Source of the DNA: Trichormus variabilis 0441
Lineage (GTDB): Bacteria > Cyanobacteriota > Cyanobacteriia > Cyanobacteriales > Nostocaceae
Direction: 5' to 3'
DNA length: 64,000 bases
Assembly (NCBI RefSeq): GCF_009856605.1
Contig: NZ_CP047242.1
Coordinates: forward strand, 4,656,001-4,720,000
Shown: piece after piece, positions 36,079 through 44,399 of the stretch
Layout of the letters: each line of letters starts with the position of its first letter
Position numbering within the stretch: the stretch's first letter is position 1
Made by a program: the position numbers and the translations under genes
The notes under the pieces: generated by a model
Database searches by the model: none
Told to the model about the DNA's origin: nothing
What the model saw: only the letters and a program-made list of their open reading frames with translations

Positions 36079-36478
36079 AGGATTGGGAATGGGGAATTGG
36101 TACTGGAGACTTGGGAACTGGGTAATTTTTAGATTTCCGACTTGGGATGAAAAAATCTAAAATTTAAAATCGCAAATCCAAAATTCACTGGGGATTGGAA
36201 GTGAGGATTTGTTAATCAGCACTTACTTTTGAGTACATACTGAACATTCTCAGTTATATTTTCAGTAGCATTGAATTGTTATGGTTTCTTCTCCTGTGTC
36301 TAATAATAATCTTCCAGTTTTATAGCTAATCAGCTACAAATGGAGTAGTGTGAGCAACTACCTATGAAAAAATCTCTAAATTCATCGAGGTATAAACTGT
36401 CTGATGTTGTAACCTGTAAAGATGACATTTACTTTTCTTTACAAAGGATTTTGAAAGAAATCGCTCAAAATCTAAAAC
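36079..36478. other. Divergent spacer with a possible short leader ORF
   Basis: 400 bases between the metallophosphoesterase and antiporter genes. The left 110 bases hold GGGAATGGGGAATTGG/ACTTGGGAACTGGG short repeats. From 36364 an ATG opens a 43-codon frame that ends at 36495, inside the start of the antiporter gene (17-base overlap). Confidence 0.4.
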
Positions 36479-38368
36479 ATGGAAGCATCATTTGAAGTCA
36501 CCCTACAAATGGCGATCGCTGTTTTTGCAGGCATCGGCGCTCAAGTCCTAGCGGCTTATTTGCGTGTACCCAGCATCGTCATATTGCTGTTGTTGGGCAT
36601 TTTTCTAGGTGCTGATGGGGTTGGGTTACTACATCCCCAATTACTCGGTACAGGGCTGGAAGTGATTGTTGCCCTAGCAACGGCAATCATCCTGTTTGAA
36701 GGTGGGTTGAATTTAGATTTACGCGAATTAGGTAGAGTTTCTATCAGCCTGCAAAGGCTGGTCACCTTAGGGACGCTAATCACCCTCATTGGGGGTAGTA
36801 TGGCCGCCCATTGGCTGGGTGAATTTCCTTGGAATATAGCTTTTCTCTACGCGTCTATTGTTGTGGTTACAGGGCCTACGGTCATCAGTCCTCTGCTCAA
36901 ACAAATCAATGTAGACAGGCAAGTGGCGACGTTATTAGAAGGCGAGGGAGTTCTCATCGACCCAGTGGGAGCTATTTTAGCTTTTGTGGTGTTGGACACC
37001 ATCGTTAACGGTGATGCAGACCCAGTAAACGCCATTATCGGTTTACTCATGCGCTTGGGTATTGGTGCAGCCATCGGTGCGGCTGGTGGTTATTTCATGA
37101 GTTTGATTTTCAAACGCGCCAATTTTCTTTCGTCTGAGTTAAAAAACCTAGTGGTTTTGGCGGTGCTATGGAGCTTATTTACTCTAGCGCAGATGATTCG
37201 CAGTGAATCGGGTGTAATGACAACTGTCATCGCTGGGGCAGTATTCGCTAACTCTTCCGTACCAGAGGAACGTTCCTTACGCAGTTTCAAAGGTCAACTG
37301 ACGATTTTGAGCGTTTCTGTCCTCTTCATTCTGTTAGCAGCTGATTTATCCATTGCCAGCGTGTTTGCTTTGGGTTGGGGCAGCTTGTTTACTGTATTGG
37401 TCTTGATGTTTGTTGTTCGCCCTGTAAATATCTTGTTCTGCACTTGGAACAGTAACTTAAACTGGCGACAGAAACTATTTTTAAGCTGGGTTGCGCCTAG
37501 AGGAATTGTCTCGGCATCTGTTGCGTCCTTATTTGCGATTTTGCTCACTCAGCGCGGGGTCAATGGTGGTGATTCCATCAAAGCTTTAGTTTTCCTCACC
37601 ATTATCATGACGGTGGTTTGTCAAGGATTAACAGCTGGTTGGGTGGCGACTTGTTTGGGCATCACTTCCCAAGAAGCTACAGGTGCAGTGATTGTTGGTT
37701 GTAATCCTTTGAGTCTGTTAATTGCCAGATTTTTCCAAGAACGGGGGGAAAATGTCGTTTTGATTGATACTGACCCAGATTGTATTGCTCAAGCAGAAAC
37801 GCAAAATCTGCGGGTGATTGCTAGCAGTGCGCTGGATGGCGAGGTATTAGAAGAAGCTGGACTGGCATCGATGGGAACTTTTTTGGCGATGACTAGTAAT
37901 GGTGAGGTAAACTTTGTTTTAGCCGAAAGGGCAGCCGAGGAATTTAATCCGCCCCGCGTTTTGGCTGTTTTCCCCCGCGATCCTCAGGCGAACGGTTCGA
38001 CTAATAATAAAGTCCAACAAGCTTTTGTTTCTGATTTGCCGATTAAGATTTGGAACGAATATCTGAATGATGGACGGGTGAAGTTAGGCACAACTACCCT
38101 GAGCGAATCGGAGTTTACTAGTCAACAAGAACATATTCAAGAAAAAATTCGGACTGGGGTGTTAGTGCCGTTGTTAGTAGAAAGGGAAGAACGCCTACAA
38201 ATTATCCCAGCAAACCAAGAATGGGAAGTAGGCGATCGCATTATCTACCTATTACATGACCCCAGACCGAACCTATTAAAACGTTTATCCGGTGCTAGTC
38301 AATCCACACCTTTAGTCTTAGAAACTTTACCAGAGGTGGAAGAAGTACCTTTAGCAAAGGCGCTTTAA
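36479..38368 (+). CDS. Na+/H+ antiporter (CPA1 type) with C-terminal RCK/TrkA-N domain
   Basis: 629 residues. The N-terminal 400 form a cation:proton antiporter with about 12 helices, including AIILFEGGLNLDLREL, VVTGPTVISPLLKQINVD and the key LEGEGVLIDPVGAILAF acidic segment. After a short linker, residues from about 400 form a Rossmann RCK-N domain (GAVIVGCNPLSLLIARFFQERGENVVLIDTDPD), then a degenerate RCK-C region. Such domains gate transport by nucleotide or ion binding. Cyanobacterial homologues of this layout (NhaS family) help pH and salt balance. The stop is only three bases from the convergent cytochrome b-like gene. Confidence 0.87.
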   Translation: MEASFEVTLQMAIAVFAGIGAQVLAAYLRVPSIVILLLLGIFLGADGVGLLHPQLLGTGLEVIVALATAIILFEGGLNLDLRELGRVSISLQRLVTLGTLITLIGGSMAAHWLGEFPWNIAFLYASIVVVTGPTVISPLLKQINVDRQVATLLEGEGVLIDPVGAILAFVVLDTIVNGDADPVNAIIGLLMRLGIGAAIGAAGGYFMSLIFKRANFLSSELKNLVVLAVLWSLFTLAQMIRSESGVMTTVIAGAVFANSSVPEERSLRSFKGQLTILSVSVLFILLAADLSIASVFALGWGSLFTVLVLMFVVRPVNILFCTWNSNLNWRQKLFLSWVAPRGIVSASVASLFAILLTQRGVNGGDSIKALVFLTIIMTVVCQGLTAGWVATCLGITSQEATGAVIVGCNPLSLLIARFFQERGENVVLIDTDPDCIAQAETQNLRVIASSALDGEVLEEAGLASMGTFLAMTSNGEVNFVLAERAAEEFNPPRVLAVFPRDPQANGSTNNKVQQAFVSDLPIKIWNEYLNDGRVKLGTTTLSESEFTSQQEHIQEKIRTGVLVPLLVEREERLQIIPANQEWEVGDRIIYLLHDPRPNLLKRLSGASQSTPLVLETLPEVEEVPLAKAL

Positions 38369-38371
38369 CTT

Positions 38372-39010
38372 TCAGCTAGCGACACTTGCTTGTTTCAGTT
38401 GCATAACTTCCTCCCTCGTTTCTGCGTACATTTGCCGTTCTTGCCACAATAAAGCTGACAAATGTACCACAGCAAAAATTATCGCTGCAACGGAAATAAA
38501 ATAATTGTGGAGTGTGTACAGGTGCAGGACTGTCAAGCTGCTAATAGCTCCGCCACCGGTGAGGATATCTCTCAACAGTGTACCAACAGCGGGAATCGCT
38601 TCAATATTGCCCAACTCGATATTAAAACGCCAATATCCTTCTTGATTCCAATCTAAAATCATCGCCGTCCAATCCAGACCGATCGCACTCAAGGTAAAGA
38701 AAATACCACTTACCCAAGCAATCAGCCAACTCTGGCGGAATTGTCGTCCCAAAAACATGATGACTATTTGGACTAAGGCGATCGCAATCATGGCATTACC
38801 AGCAATATCATGAGACCGATGAAACAACCAGCCATAAGCCACTTGCGTATCAATCATTCTCAACGATCTATAGGCTCCGCCTGCTGTCGGCTCGTAATTA
38901 AAAGACAATAAAATTCCTGTAGATACATAAATCAGGCACAGGGAAAGAATCACGACCGATAATATCGTTGCTATTCGCCGCAAAATCCTATCAAACTGGG
39001 TGTTTTGCAT
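38372..39010 (-). CDS. Cytochrome b N-terminal-like membrane protein (PetB-like, altered haem ligand)
   Basis: 212 residues with four membrane helices, matching PetB along most of its length: GWLFHRSHD, IAWVSGIF, EAIPAVGTLLRDILTGG, LHNYFISVAAIIFAVVHL. PetB has two His pairs 14 and 15 residues apart. Here the second pair is intact (His168/His183), but the first has His67 and Gln81 where PetB has its second histidine. The cysteine that binds haem c in PetB is absent. It therefore probably holds one normal bis-His b-haem (p-side) and a damaged or absent n-side haem. It is not part of a petBD operon and must act outside the b6f complex; partners are unknown. Confidence 0.83.
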   Translation of the reverse strand: MQNTQFDRILRRIATILSVVILSLCLIYVSTGILLSFNYEPTAGGAYRSLRMIDTQVAYGWLFHRSHDIAGNAMIAIALVQIVIMFLGRQFRQSWLIAWVSGIFFTLSAIGLDWTAMILDWNQEGYWRFNIELGNIEAIPAVGTLLRDILTGGGAISSLTVLHLYTLHNYFISVAAIIFAVVHLSALLWQERQMYAETREEVMQLKQASVAS

Positions 39011-39183
39011 AGTTCACCCCTCCTGGTTATTTGCATAGTATGTATTTTCTTAAATTTTAGCTTAAGAAATATTAATATATTTGTATTTCTCATAAAAATA
39101 ATTTACTTTTCTAAACAGAAACTCCTATACCCCTACACCCATTTACAGCAAGAGTTTCACGTTTTCTTATTAACAATTCATCA

Positions 39184-39921
39184 TTAACCCAAATACTGCG
39201 TCCAAGCCTTCAAGGGTTCTGGAGAGCCATACCAGATCCCTGGATTTCTAGGAGAATGTCTAACACCTTCAATCACCAAATTTTCTGCCCCTATCAGGTG
39301 AGCAGCCGCAATCGGCGTAATTCCATCACCCCAAGTGTTACCAGTACCGCAAGTTAACTGATAACTGCTATAAGCTAACCAGCCACCTCGCCTTCTCTCG
39401 CCAAAAACAGTCTTTCCCGCCACGCAAACGTAACGGACATTTTGGTAAAAAGCTCCGGGGTAATTGTTGTTAACAAAATCTAGATTCCACCTCGTCCAGC
39501 GTTCTTGGCTGATGTGGGGTGTACCAAGGGTGACAAGAGTAGCCACCAGAGGATGGGCATTCCAGAGAGAGGTTTGCGCCTTACCCCTGGCAGCATAAGG
39601 TTTTTCACCCAAATAGATCCGAGAAATCCAACCGCCGGCAGAGTGACCAATTAAGTTAACTTGAGTGGCGTTATGTTCTTGTAAAGCTTGTTTGACTGTC
39701 TTGTCAAGTTGTTGTATGATGGGCGCGACTGACCTACCACCAATCAAAGGCAACCAATCCCGCCTTCTCAGAGGTACTGTAACTGTGGGAAAACCCAATT
39801 CTTGTAATGAGGTGGCTAGTTGCTGATAAGCGATCGCACTTTCTAAATATCCAGGGACAATAACAGTAGGTAATGGCATCTGAGAGCGATAATTTTGGGT
39901 TTTCAAATAGGGCAGCAACAA
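39184..39921 (-). CDS. Alpha/beta hydrolase, lipase-like
   Basis: 245 residues. The fold is indicated by PTVIVPGYLESAIAYQQLATSLQ (first strand and oxyanion region), the nucleophile elbow GHSAGGWISRIYLG, LVTLGTPHISQERWTR (typical of lipases and PGAP1-like hydrolases) and a late histidine in GVRHSPRNPGIWYG. There is no signal peptide. Homologues in plants and cyanobacteria are annotated as esterase/lipase proteins of unknown substrate. Thylakoid or storage lipid turnover is possible but unproven. The first M at 39921 could also be the later Met at residue 15 (MPLPTVIVPG). Confidence 0.78.
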   Translation of the reverse strand: MLLPYLKTQNYRSQMPLPTVIVPGYLESAIAYQQLATSLQELGFPTVTVPLRRRDWLPLIGGRSVAPIIQQLDKTVKQALQEHNATQVNLIGHSAGGWISRIYLGEKPYAARGKAQTSLWNAHPLVATLVTLGTPHISQERWTRWNLDFVNNNYPGAFYQNVRYVCVAGKTVFGERRRGGWLAYSSYQLTCGTGNTWGDGITPIAAAHLIGAENLVIEGVRHSPRNPGIWYGSPEPLKAWTQYLG

Positions 39922-40345
39922 ATTTTAGAGTAACGGAAATTATGGTCAGGAAAATAGCAAATTCGGCCACAGTTTCCAGATAACCAGAGGTGATAATATA
40001 TCGCGGCTTGCCAAAATCTTACAGGGACTAGGGGCTAGGGTATCTTCTTGCGGATATATTCATTTAGGTGGATGCGATCGCCCCAACAGCTAACTACCCT
40101 ATGTGTAAGCTTTGGATAGTGCAGATCAAATATTTTCCATAGCTTCCTTGGCAAGCGCAACCAGACGACAAATCACAACTAATACCCACAGCATAGTAAA
40201 AAAGAAAAAATTAACAAAGTGGCTATTTTCGCCTGTTTAGTGCCAACATGGACAGTTATCATTTTTAAAAGGGCGCATTTATTGCATTCAAGATAATATT
40301 TTTCTGCTAGTCAACCGCAACCGAGCCGAGTGAACGATAACAGTT
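39922..40345. other. Divergent spacer
   Basis: 424 bases between the hydrolase and TonB-like genes. No credible gene. GC-rich TTAGGTGGATGCGATCGCCCC near 40063-40083 includes a HIP1-related site. The promoter of the TonB-like gene is presumably in the AT-rich last 150 bases. Confidence 0.35.
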
Positions 40346-41821
40346 ATGTCTTACGTCTCCCTGTTAAAAAATATACCAGACATCTTAGGACAGCCAACTG
40401 GGATAGCTGCAATAGCCTCTCTTGGCATCCACGGTGCCATTGCGTTGATTGTGCCATTGATGCCAGTTGATTCTAATAAATCTAATGAATCATCACCAAA
40501 ATCAGTTGGTGTTTTAGAACTCAGTCAAGCAGACCAAAGCCGTTTACCACAAAGTGCAGATCCAAATCAAGTTGGTCTGCAAGCACAACTCCCTCTACAA
40601 TCACAATTTCCGCAACAACCACAACTAGGTAATATTACTAGCTTTAATAATCAGACAGCTGTTTTACCTCCTTTACCGCCACCGATTACCCCACCAATTT
40701 CACTACCACCGGTTTACACAACCCCTGATAATTATCGCATTGCCTCCTTACCCAGAAGCCAACCTCTGAGGCAGTCACCCAGAAGGGATTTGCGATTTGA
40801 TAACTCCGGTTTTAGCGCTATTGGAGAAAAATTTACCCCAACAACCCCTCCCAGTTTTAATGAGAGGGAAGTAATACCAGAAACATCTAGGTCTCTACCT
40901 GTAGATAGATTACCGGAATTAAATGCGGCAAAACTCCCCGATGATTTACCGCCCAATCCCCCCAGTAATACAAATCCACCAGTGGCTGATTCTGGTAGTA
41001 ATGCAGCGACAGTGGCTCCAATAGAACCCCAGGTAGCTCCTATTGTCCAAGCTCCCAAAGCGGGTGATAATTTAGCTTTTGCTAACGAAAGTATTCCCCA
41101 ATGGCAGCAAGGCTCTACACTCAAAACACCAGAATTACCTTGGCAGAATCCTCAACAAAGATCAGAACAAGGATTGATTGCTCAGGTAAACTCATACGAA
41201 GACCTACGTAAATCCCTCCAGCAAGCGTATCCAAATTCCCAAGAAAAAGCAGTTATTCGCAGTACAGTTGCGACAGATAAACCGGGTGTTGAAGGTACTG
41301 TTTTAGGTTTCTTGGTAGTTGATACAGAAGGCAAAGTTTTAGATATCAAGTTTCAAGACAAAACTGTTTCTCCCGACTTGCAATTAAAAGCAAGGGAATA
41401 TTTTACAAAAAATGCTCCTAAGGGAGACAGACAAATTAGTCGTTATCCTTTTAGCTTGAGTATCCAAAACAACAGCAATAATACTGCGGTGACTGAAGAT
41501 AAAAATCCTGGTGTGGTTATTCCCAAACCAGCTTCGACTCCGTTAGTCAATCGTACTCAACCAACAACAGCACCAATCACCACTCCTAAGCCTTTACCAC
41601 AACTCCAACTGAGAGAAGCTAATCCTCAACCTTCAGCACAAGTACAAATCAAAAAAGACCAACCTACTCAGACACCAACTGTTCAGGCTTCACCTGAGAT
41701 GACATCTGGCAAAAATCAGCTATCTTCAACGGTGGAATCTAGTCAAACACTTCTAGAAAAGCTGCGTGAGGCTAGAAAACAGCAACAGCAAAGACAAGAG
41801 CCTAATTCTTCAGACAGATAA
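40346..41821 (+). CDS. TonB-like protein: membrane anchor, Pro/Gln-rich linker, TonB C-terminal-like domain
   Basis: 491 residues. A short cytoplasmic start and one helix (GIAAIASLGIHGAIALIVPLMP, about residues 18-39) are followed by about 250 residues of Pro/Gln/Asn-rich linker. A compact domain at about 288-375 contains LRKSLQQAYPNSQEKAV, GVEGTVLGFLVVDTEGKVLDIKF and ISRYPFSLSIQN, resembling TonB C-terminal domains, and a further low-complexity tail follows. TonB couples inner-membrane energy to outer-membrane receptors. No exbB/exbD or receptor gene is adjacent, and the helix lacks an obvious SxxxH motif beyond GIHG, so the assignment is moderate. Confidence 0.6.
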   Translation: MSYVSLLKNIPDILGQPTGIAAIASLGIHGAIALIVPLMPVDSNKSNESSPKSVGVLELSQADQSRLPQSADPNQVGLQAQLPLQSQFPQQPQLGNITSFNNQTAVLPPLPPPITPPISLPPVYTTPDNYRIASLPRSQPLRQSPRRDLRFDNSGFSAIGEKFTPTTPPSFNEREVIPETSRSLPVDRLPELNAAKLPDDLPPNPPSNTNPPVADSGSNAATVAPIEPQVAPIVQAPKAGDNLAFANESIPQWQQGSTLKTPELPWQNPQQRSEQGLIAQVNSYEDLRKSLQQAYPNSQEKAVIRSTVATDKPGVEGTVLGFLVVDTEGKVLDIKFQDKTVSPDLQLKAREYFTKNAPKGDRQISRYPFSLSIQNNSNNTAVTEDKNPGVVIPKPASTPLVNRTQPTTAPITTPKPLPQLQLREANPQPSAQVQIKKDQPTQTPTVQASPEMTSGKNQLSSTVESSQTLLEKLREARKQQQQRQEPNSSDR

Positions 41822-41978
41822 GGCTGGGGAATGGTAAGCGGGGAGTGATGAGTAATTATTACTATCTCAACTCCCACTAACTGACATCACGCACCAGACT
41901 GTTAAAATCGCGGCTATAGGAATTAAGCCTGCTTCTCAGCCCGACTTACAGTTTTTCAGAAATGGTGCAAGATGTCAG

Positions 41979-42344
41979 CTAACCTTCTTTTTCCAGATTT
42001 GACCAGTCTTTTTCTGCTTTTTGAAAAATATAAGCAGCCACTTCTAGAATTTCTTCAGTACTTAATTTGTCTTTAAAAGCAGGCATGGCGTTTTTGCCAT
42101 ACTGTACCTGATGGATAATAGCCTGGATTGAGTTGGTCTCATAATCTTCCAGGTACTTTAATAGTGCTTCTTTTTTGAGTGTTTTTTCAGAAATAAGTAT
42201 GTTACCACCACCAATGTGGCAGGAAGCGCAGTTATTATTAAAAATTTTTGCCCCGGTTGGTAGTTCGGCTGCTAGGGCTGGACTGATAAATGTAATTTTA
42301 AATGTAGCGATCGCCAGCAATAATAGTAATAAAATTATTCTCAA
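41979..42344 (-). CDS. Cytochrome c6-like protein (PetJ family)
   Basis: 121 residues. A signal peptide (ILLLLLLAIATFKITFISPALA, cleaved before AELPTG) targets it to the thylakoid lumen or periplasm. The mature protein has one haem-binding CASCH in NNCASCHIGG and the methionine ligand in KNAMPAFKDKL, with AAYIFQKAEKDW at the C-terminus. It carries electrons from cytochrome b6f to photosystem I or to terminal oxidase. The segment between haem site and Met is longer and more acidic (LEDYETNSIQ) than in canonical cytochrome c6, so it may be a divergent paralogue. It lies next to plastocyanin, its functional alternative. Confidence 0.85.
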   Translation of the reverse strand: MRIILLLLLLAIATFKITFISPALAAELPTGAKIFNNNCASCHIGGGNILISEKTLKKEALLKYLEDYETNSIQAIIHQVQYGKNAMPAFKDKLSTEEILEVAAYIFQKAEKDWSNLEKEG

Positions 42345-42651
42345 AGCATTTTCCTCTCAATCAGTCTCTAGCAAGTTATGCCAGCAGTACCAAAATCACC
42401 TATGCCCTTATGGGTAATCGATTCTGGAAATTAGGGACTCTATGGTGAGTATATACTTTAATCTCAGAGAATAACGATTCGAGGAAAATTTACCCAAAAT
42501 TTACGGTGACAAGTCCATTCCTGACTGCGCTAATCCGCATTTGTAACTTTTGGCTGGATAGGACTAGCCACCACTATTAATTATGGGTTCTGGCTCTTAG
42601 CTAGTTTTGCAGGGGAGCCAAGAAAATCATCTACTTGCGTCAGCGTTATTG
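42345..42651. other. Spacer between the c6-like and plastocyanin genes
   Basis: 307 bases. It should contain the petE 3' end and the promoter of the c6-like gene. A weak inverted pair GGCTC/GAGCC (about 42592-42618) lies 34 bases after the petE stop. No gene was found. Confidence 0.35.
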
Positions 42652-43071
42652 CTAGCTGGCGACGGTGATTTTACCGACCATACCAGCGCCACGGTGAGGT
42701 TCGCAATAGAAGCTGTAGTCACCTGCGGGTGCATCTGCTGGGAAGGTAGTGCTGGTGCTTTGGCCAGGACTCATTAACAACTGTTTGTGAGATAAAGACT
42801 TAGCTAAATCAGCACTCTTAGCCGGGTTGAGAGTAGCATCAAACACAACATTATGGGGAGGAACTTTGTTGTTTAAAAATTCAACTGTGTCGCCTGGCTT
42901 GATTGTTAATTTTGCTGGTTCAAATACTAACAGTCCTTTATCGCTGCCTAGTTTTACTGTGTATGTTTCAGCCGCCGCAGAGGGGGTAAACACAGCAAAG
43001 CTGCTAACAACTAAAAGAACAGTTAACACAGCTAAACTTAAGCGTCGCAAGCTTGCCGCAATCAATTTCAT
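42652..43071 (-). CDS. petE: Plastocyanin
   Basis: 139 residues with a 34-residue signal peptide (two hydrophobic stretches, cleavage at SAAA before ETYTVKLG), giving a mature protein of about 105. The type 1 copper ligands are visible: His in PPHNVVFD, and Cys, His and Met in [10 protein letters not shown]. Plastocyanin shuttles electrons from b6f to photosystem I in the lumen when copper is sufficient. A GGAGAACGCC ribosome site precedes the ATG at 43071. Its neighbours are the c6-like gene downstream and psbV, 493 bases upstream on the same strand. Confidence 0.96.
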   Translation of the reverse strand: MKLIAASLRRLSLAVLTVLLVVSSFAVFTPSAAAETYTVKLGSDKGLLVFEPAKLTIKPGDTVEFLNNKVPPHNVVFDATLNPAKSADLAKSLSHKQLLMSPGQSTSTTFPADAPAGDYSFYCEPHRGAGMVGKITVAS

Positions 43072-43564
43072 GGCGTTCTCCTAACCTGTAGTTTTATTTT
43101 TCTTATTTCATTTTAAATAAAATCGACACCAAATATGACAATCTGTCGTACTTCGGGGAAATTTTTTTTGAGATCGCGATAAATTTAGGGAAAAAGGCTC
43201 TGCGATCGCTAAAAATCACTATAATTACATGGCACTAAAAGATTTATGGCTGAAAATACATTGGTATATGCAGCCAGAGAAAAAATTAAATTTTTTATTT
43301 ATGTGATGTTGCTATGCTTTATGAACTGCATTACGGCGATTAAGAGTTCAGTGAGGTACAAGACTAGGGTTTTTAAACACGAAGGGGGGCGGAGATTGCC
43401 CAATTTTATTATCTGTTTACTCAGTACCTCAGCAAAAAATCTGAGTACTGTGTTCTGAGTCCTGTATAGTCTGGGAATTAGGAATGCCAGTTTAAAAACT
43501 TACCACTCCCATTAATCTCAGCGCCCAGTACTCAGTACTCAGTACTCAGTTAAGTTCACAGGCT
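43072..43564. other. petE upstream region and psbV 3' region
   Basis: 493 bases. The half nearest petE is AT-rich, contains a HIP1 site (GCGATCGC near 43203) and probably the copper-regulated petE promoter; no boxes were assigned. The other half holds inverted ACTCAGTACT repeats described separately. A 70-codon frame at 43246-43458 shows no family pattern. Confidence 0.45.
43433..43552. repeat. Inverted ACTCAGTACT tandem repeats downstream of psbV
   Basis: TACTCAGTACCTCAGC and TCTGAGTACTGTGTTCTGAG (about 43416-43462) face three tandem CAGTACTCAGTACTCAG units (43527-43551). The arms are complementary and enclose about 60 bases. The structure follows the psbV stop on the minus strand. Confidence 0.55.
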
Positions 43565-44056
43565 TTAGTAGTAGATTTTGCCGCCGCCCCACTTGTCGCC
43601 AAGAATTTTTGGTTGTAGTAGAATATGACCTGCGATAGATTCTAGGTCTTTATCTGTTAGATTTCGCATTGCAGTGAAAATATCTGCACTCTTGATGCTG
43701 GGGTGTATTTCGGAAATTTCCTCTACCCCATCGTAGGTGGTGGGGTTCTTCATATAGTCCACCAAACCTTCAATATTGTTACGGTTGGGTGTAGCTAATG
43801 CCAGAGCTTCTGGTTCAAGTCCCACGTTCTGGTTTGTTTTGGTAACACCGCCAACGTGACATTGGGCGCAAGCATATTGAAATAGACGTTTTCCTTCTTT
43901 TACTTGTTTAAGGCTAAGAGTTACAGTATCACCCTGAGCATTTAGTGGAACTGTCCGGGTAGCTTCGTCCAGTTCCAAAGCAGTTGCGCTACCGACAATC
44001 AACTGAAACGTCAGTAAAACAGTAGCCACAACAACGCCAATAAGTCTTCTAAACAT
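43565..44056 (-). CDS. psbV: Cytochrome c550 of photosystem II (PsbV)
   Basis: 163 residues. After a signal peptide (VVATVLLTFQLIVGSATA, cleaved before LELDEATRTV), the mature protein has the single haem motif CAQCHVGG and a distal histidine in SEIHPSIKSADIF, as in PsbV, which uses bis-His ligation. PsbV is an extrinsic lumenal subunit that stabilises the manganese cluster and chloride site of photosystem II. The tail GDKWGGGKIYY is diagnostic. An ACATGTTTCCCCTTAAAG context gives an AAGGGGAA ribosome site on the coding strand. Confidence 0.96.
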   Translation of the reverse strand: MFRRLIGVVVATVLLTFQLIVGSATALELDEATRTVPLNAQGDTVTLSLKQVKEGKRLFQYACAQCHVGGVTKTNQNVGLEPEALALATPNRNNIEGLVDYMKNPTTYDGVEEISEIHPSIKSADIFTAMRNLTDKDLESIAGHILLQPKILGDKWGGGKIYY

Positions 44057-44399
44057 GTTTCCCCTTAAAGTTTTTGACGCTCAACACAGCTAATAAAACA
44101 AGACTCAATCTCAATTGAGACAACACTTTGGCTACAGAGTTACTGTAGTCGGCTATCTCTGCGATGACGTATCCGCCAGCCAGAGGCAGTTGGCTACGCC
44201 CCATTGCAGGTAATCGCTAGGTTTACAAAACCCATAATGTTCGTTAACTGACATATGAGATTAAGTCGCTGTAATACCAATATCATGTTAGGAGTGCAAT
44301 TTGTCGCCTAAAATTGGGGACTGGGGATCAGGGATTGAGAAGGTGGGGACTGGGGAAACACTGGAGAATAACTTTTGACTATAGACTCATAACTAATGT
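44057..44399. other. Spacer upstream of psbV
   Basis: 343 bases. It holds a dispersed-repeat fragment (CAGAGGCAGTTGGCTACGCC, about 44184-44203) and GGGGACTGGGGATCAGGG short repeats at 44313-44365. The psbV promoter is presumably within the first 150 bases from 44057, but no boxes were assigned. Confidence 0.4.

Noticed and set aside
38372..39010. Annotation as PetB (cytochrome b6)
   Set aside because: Missing one haem-ligand histidine and the haem c cysteine, and not next to petD.
43246..43458. 70-codon frame between petE and psbV on the plus strand
   Set aside because: No recognisable pattern, it overlaps repeat sequence, and the ATG has no ribosome site; it is more likely non-coding promoter-region sequence.
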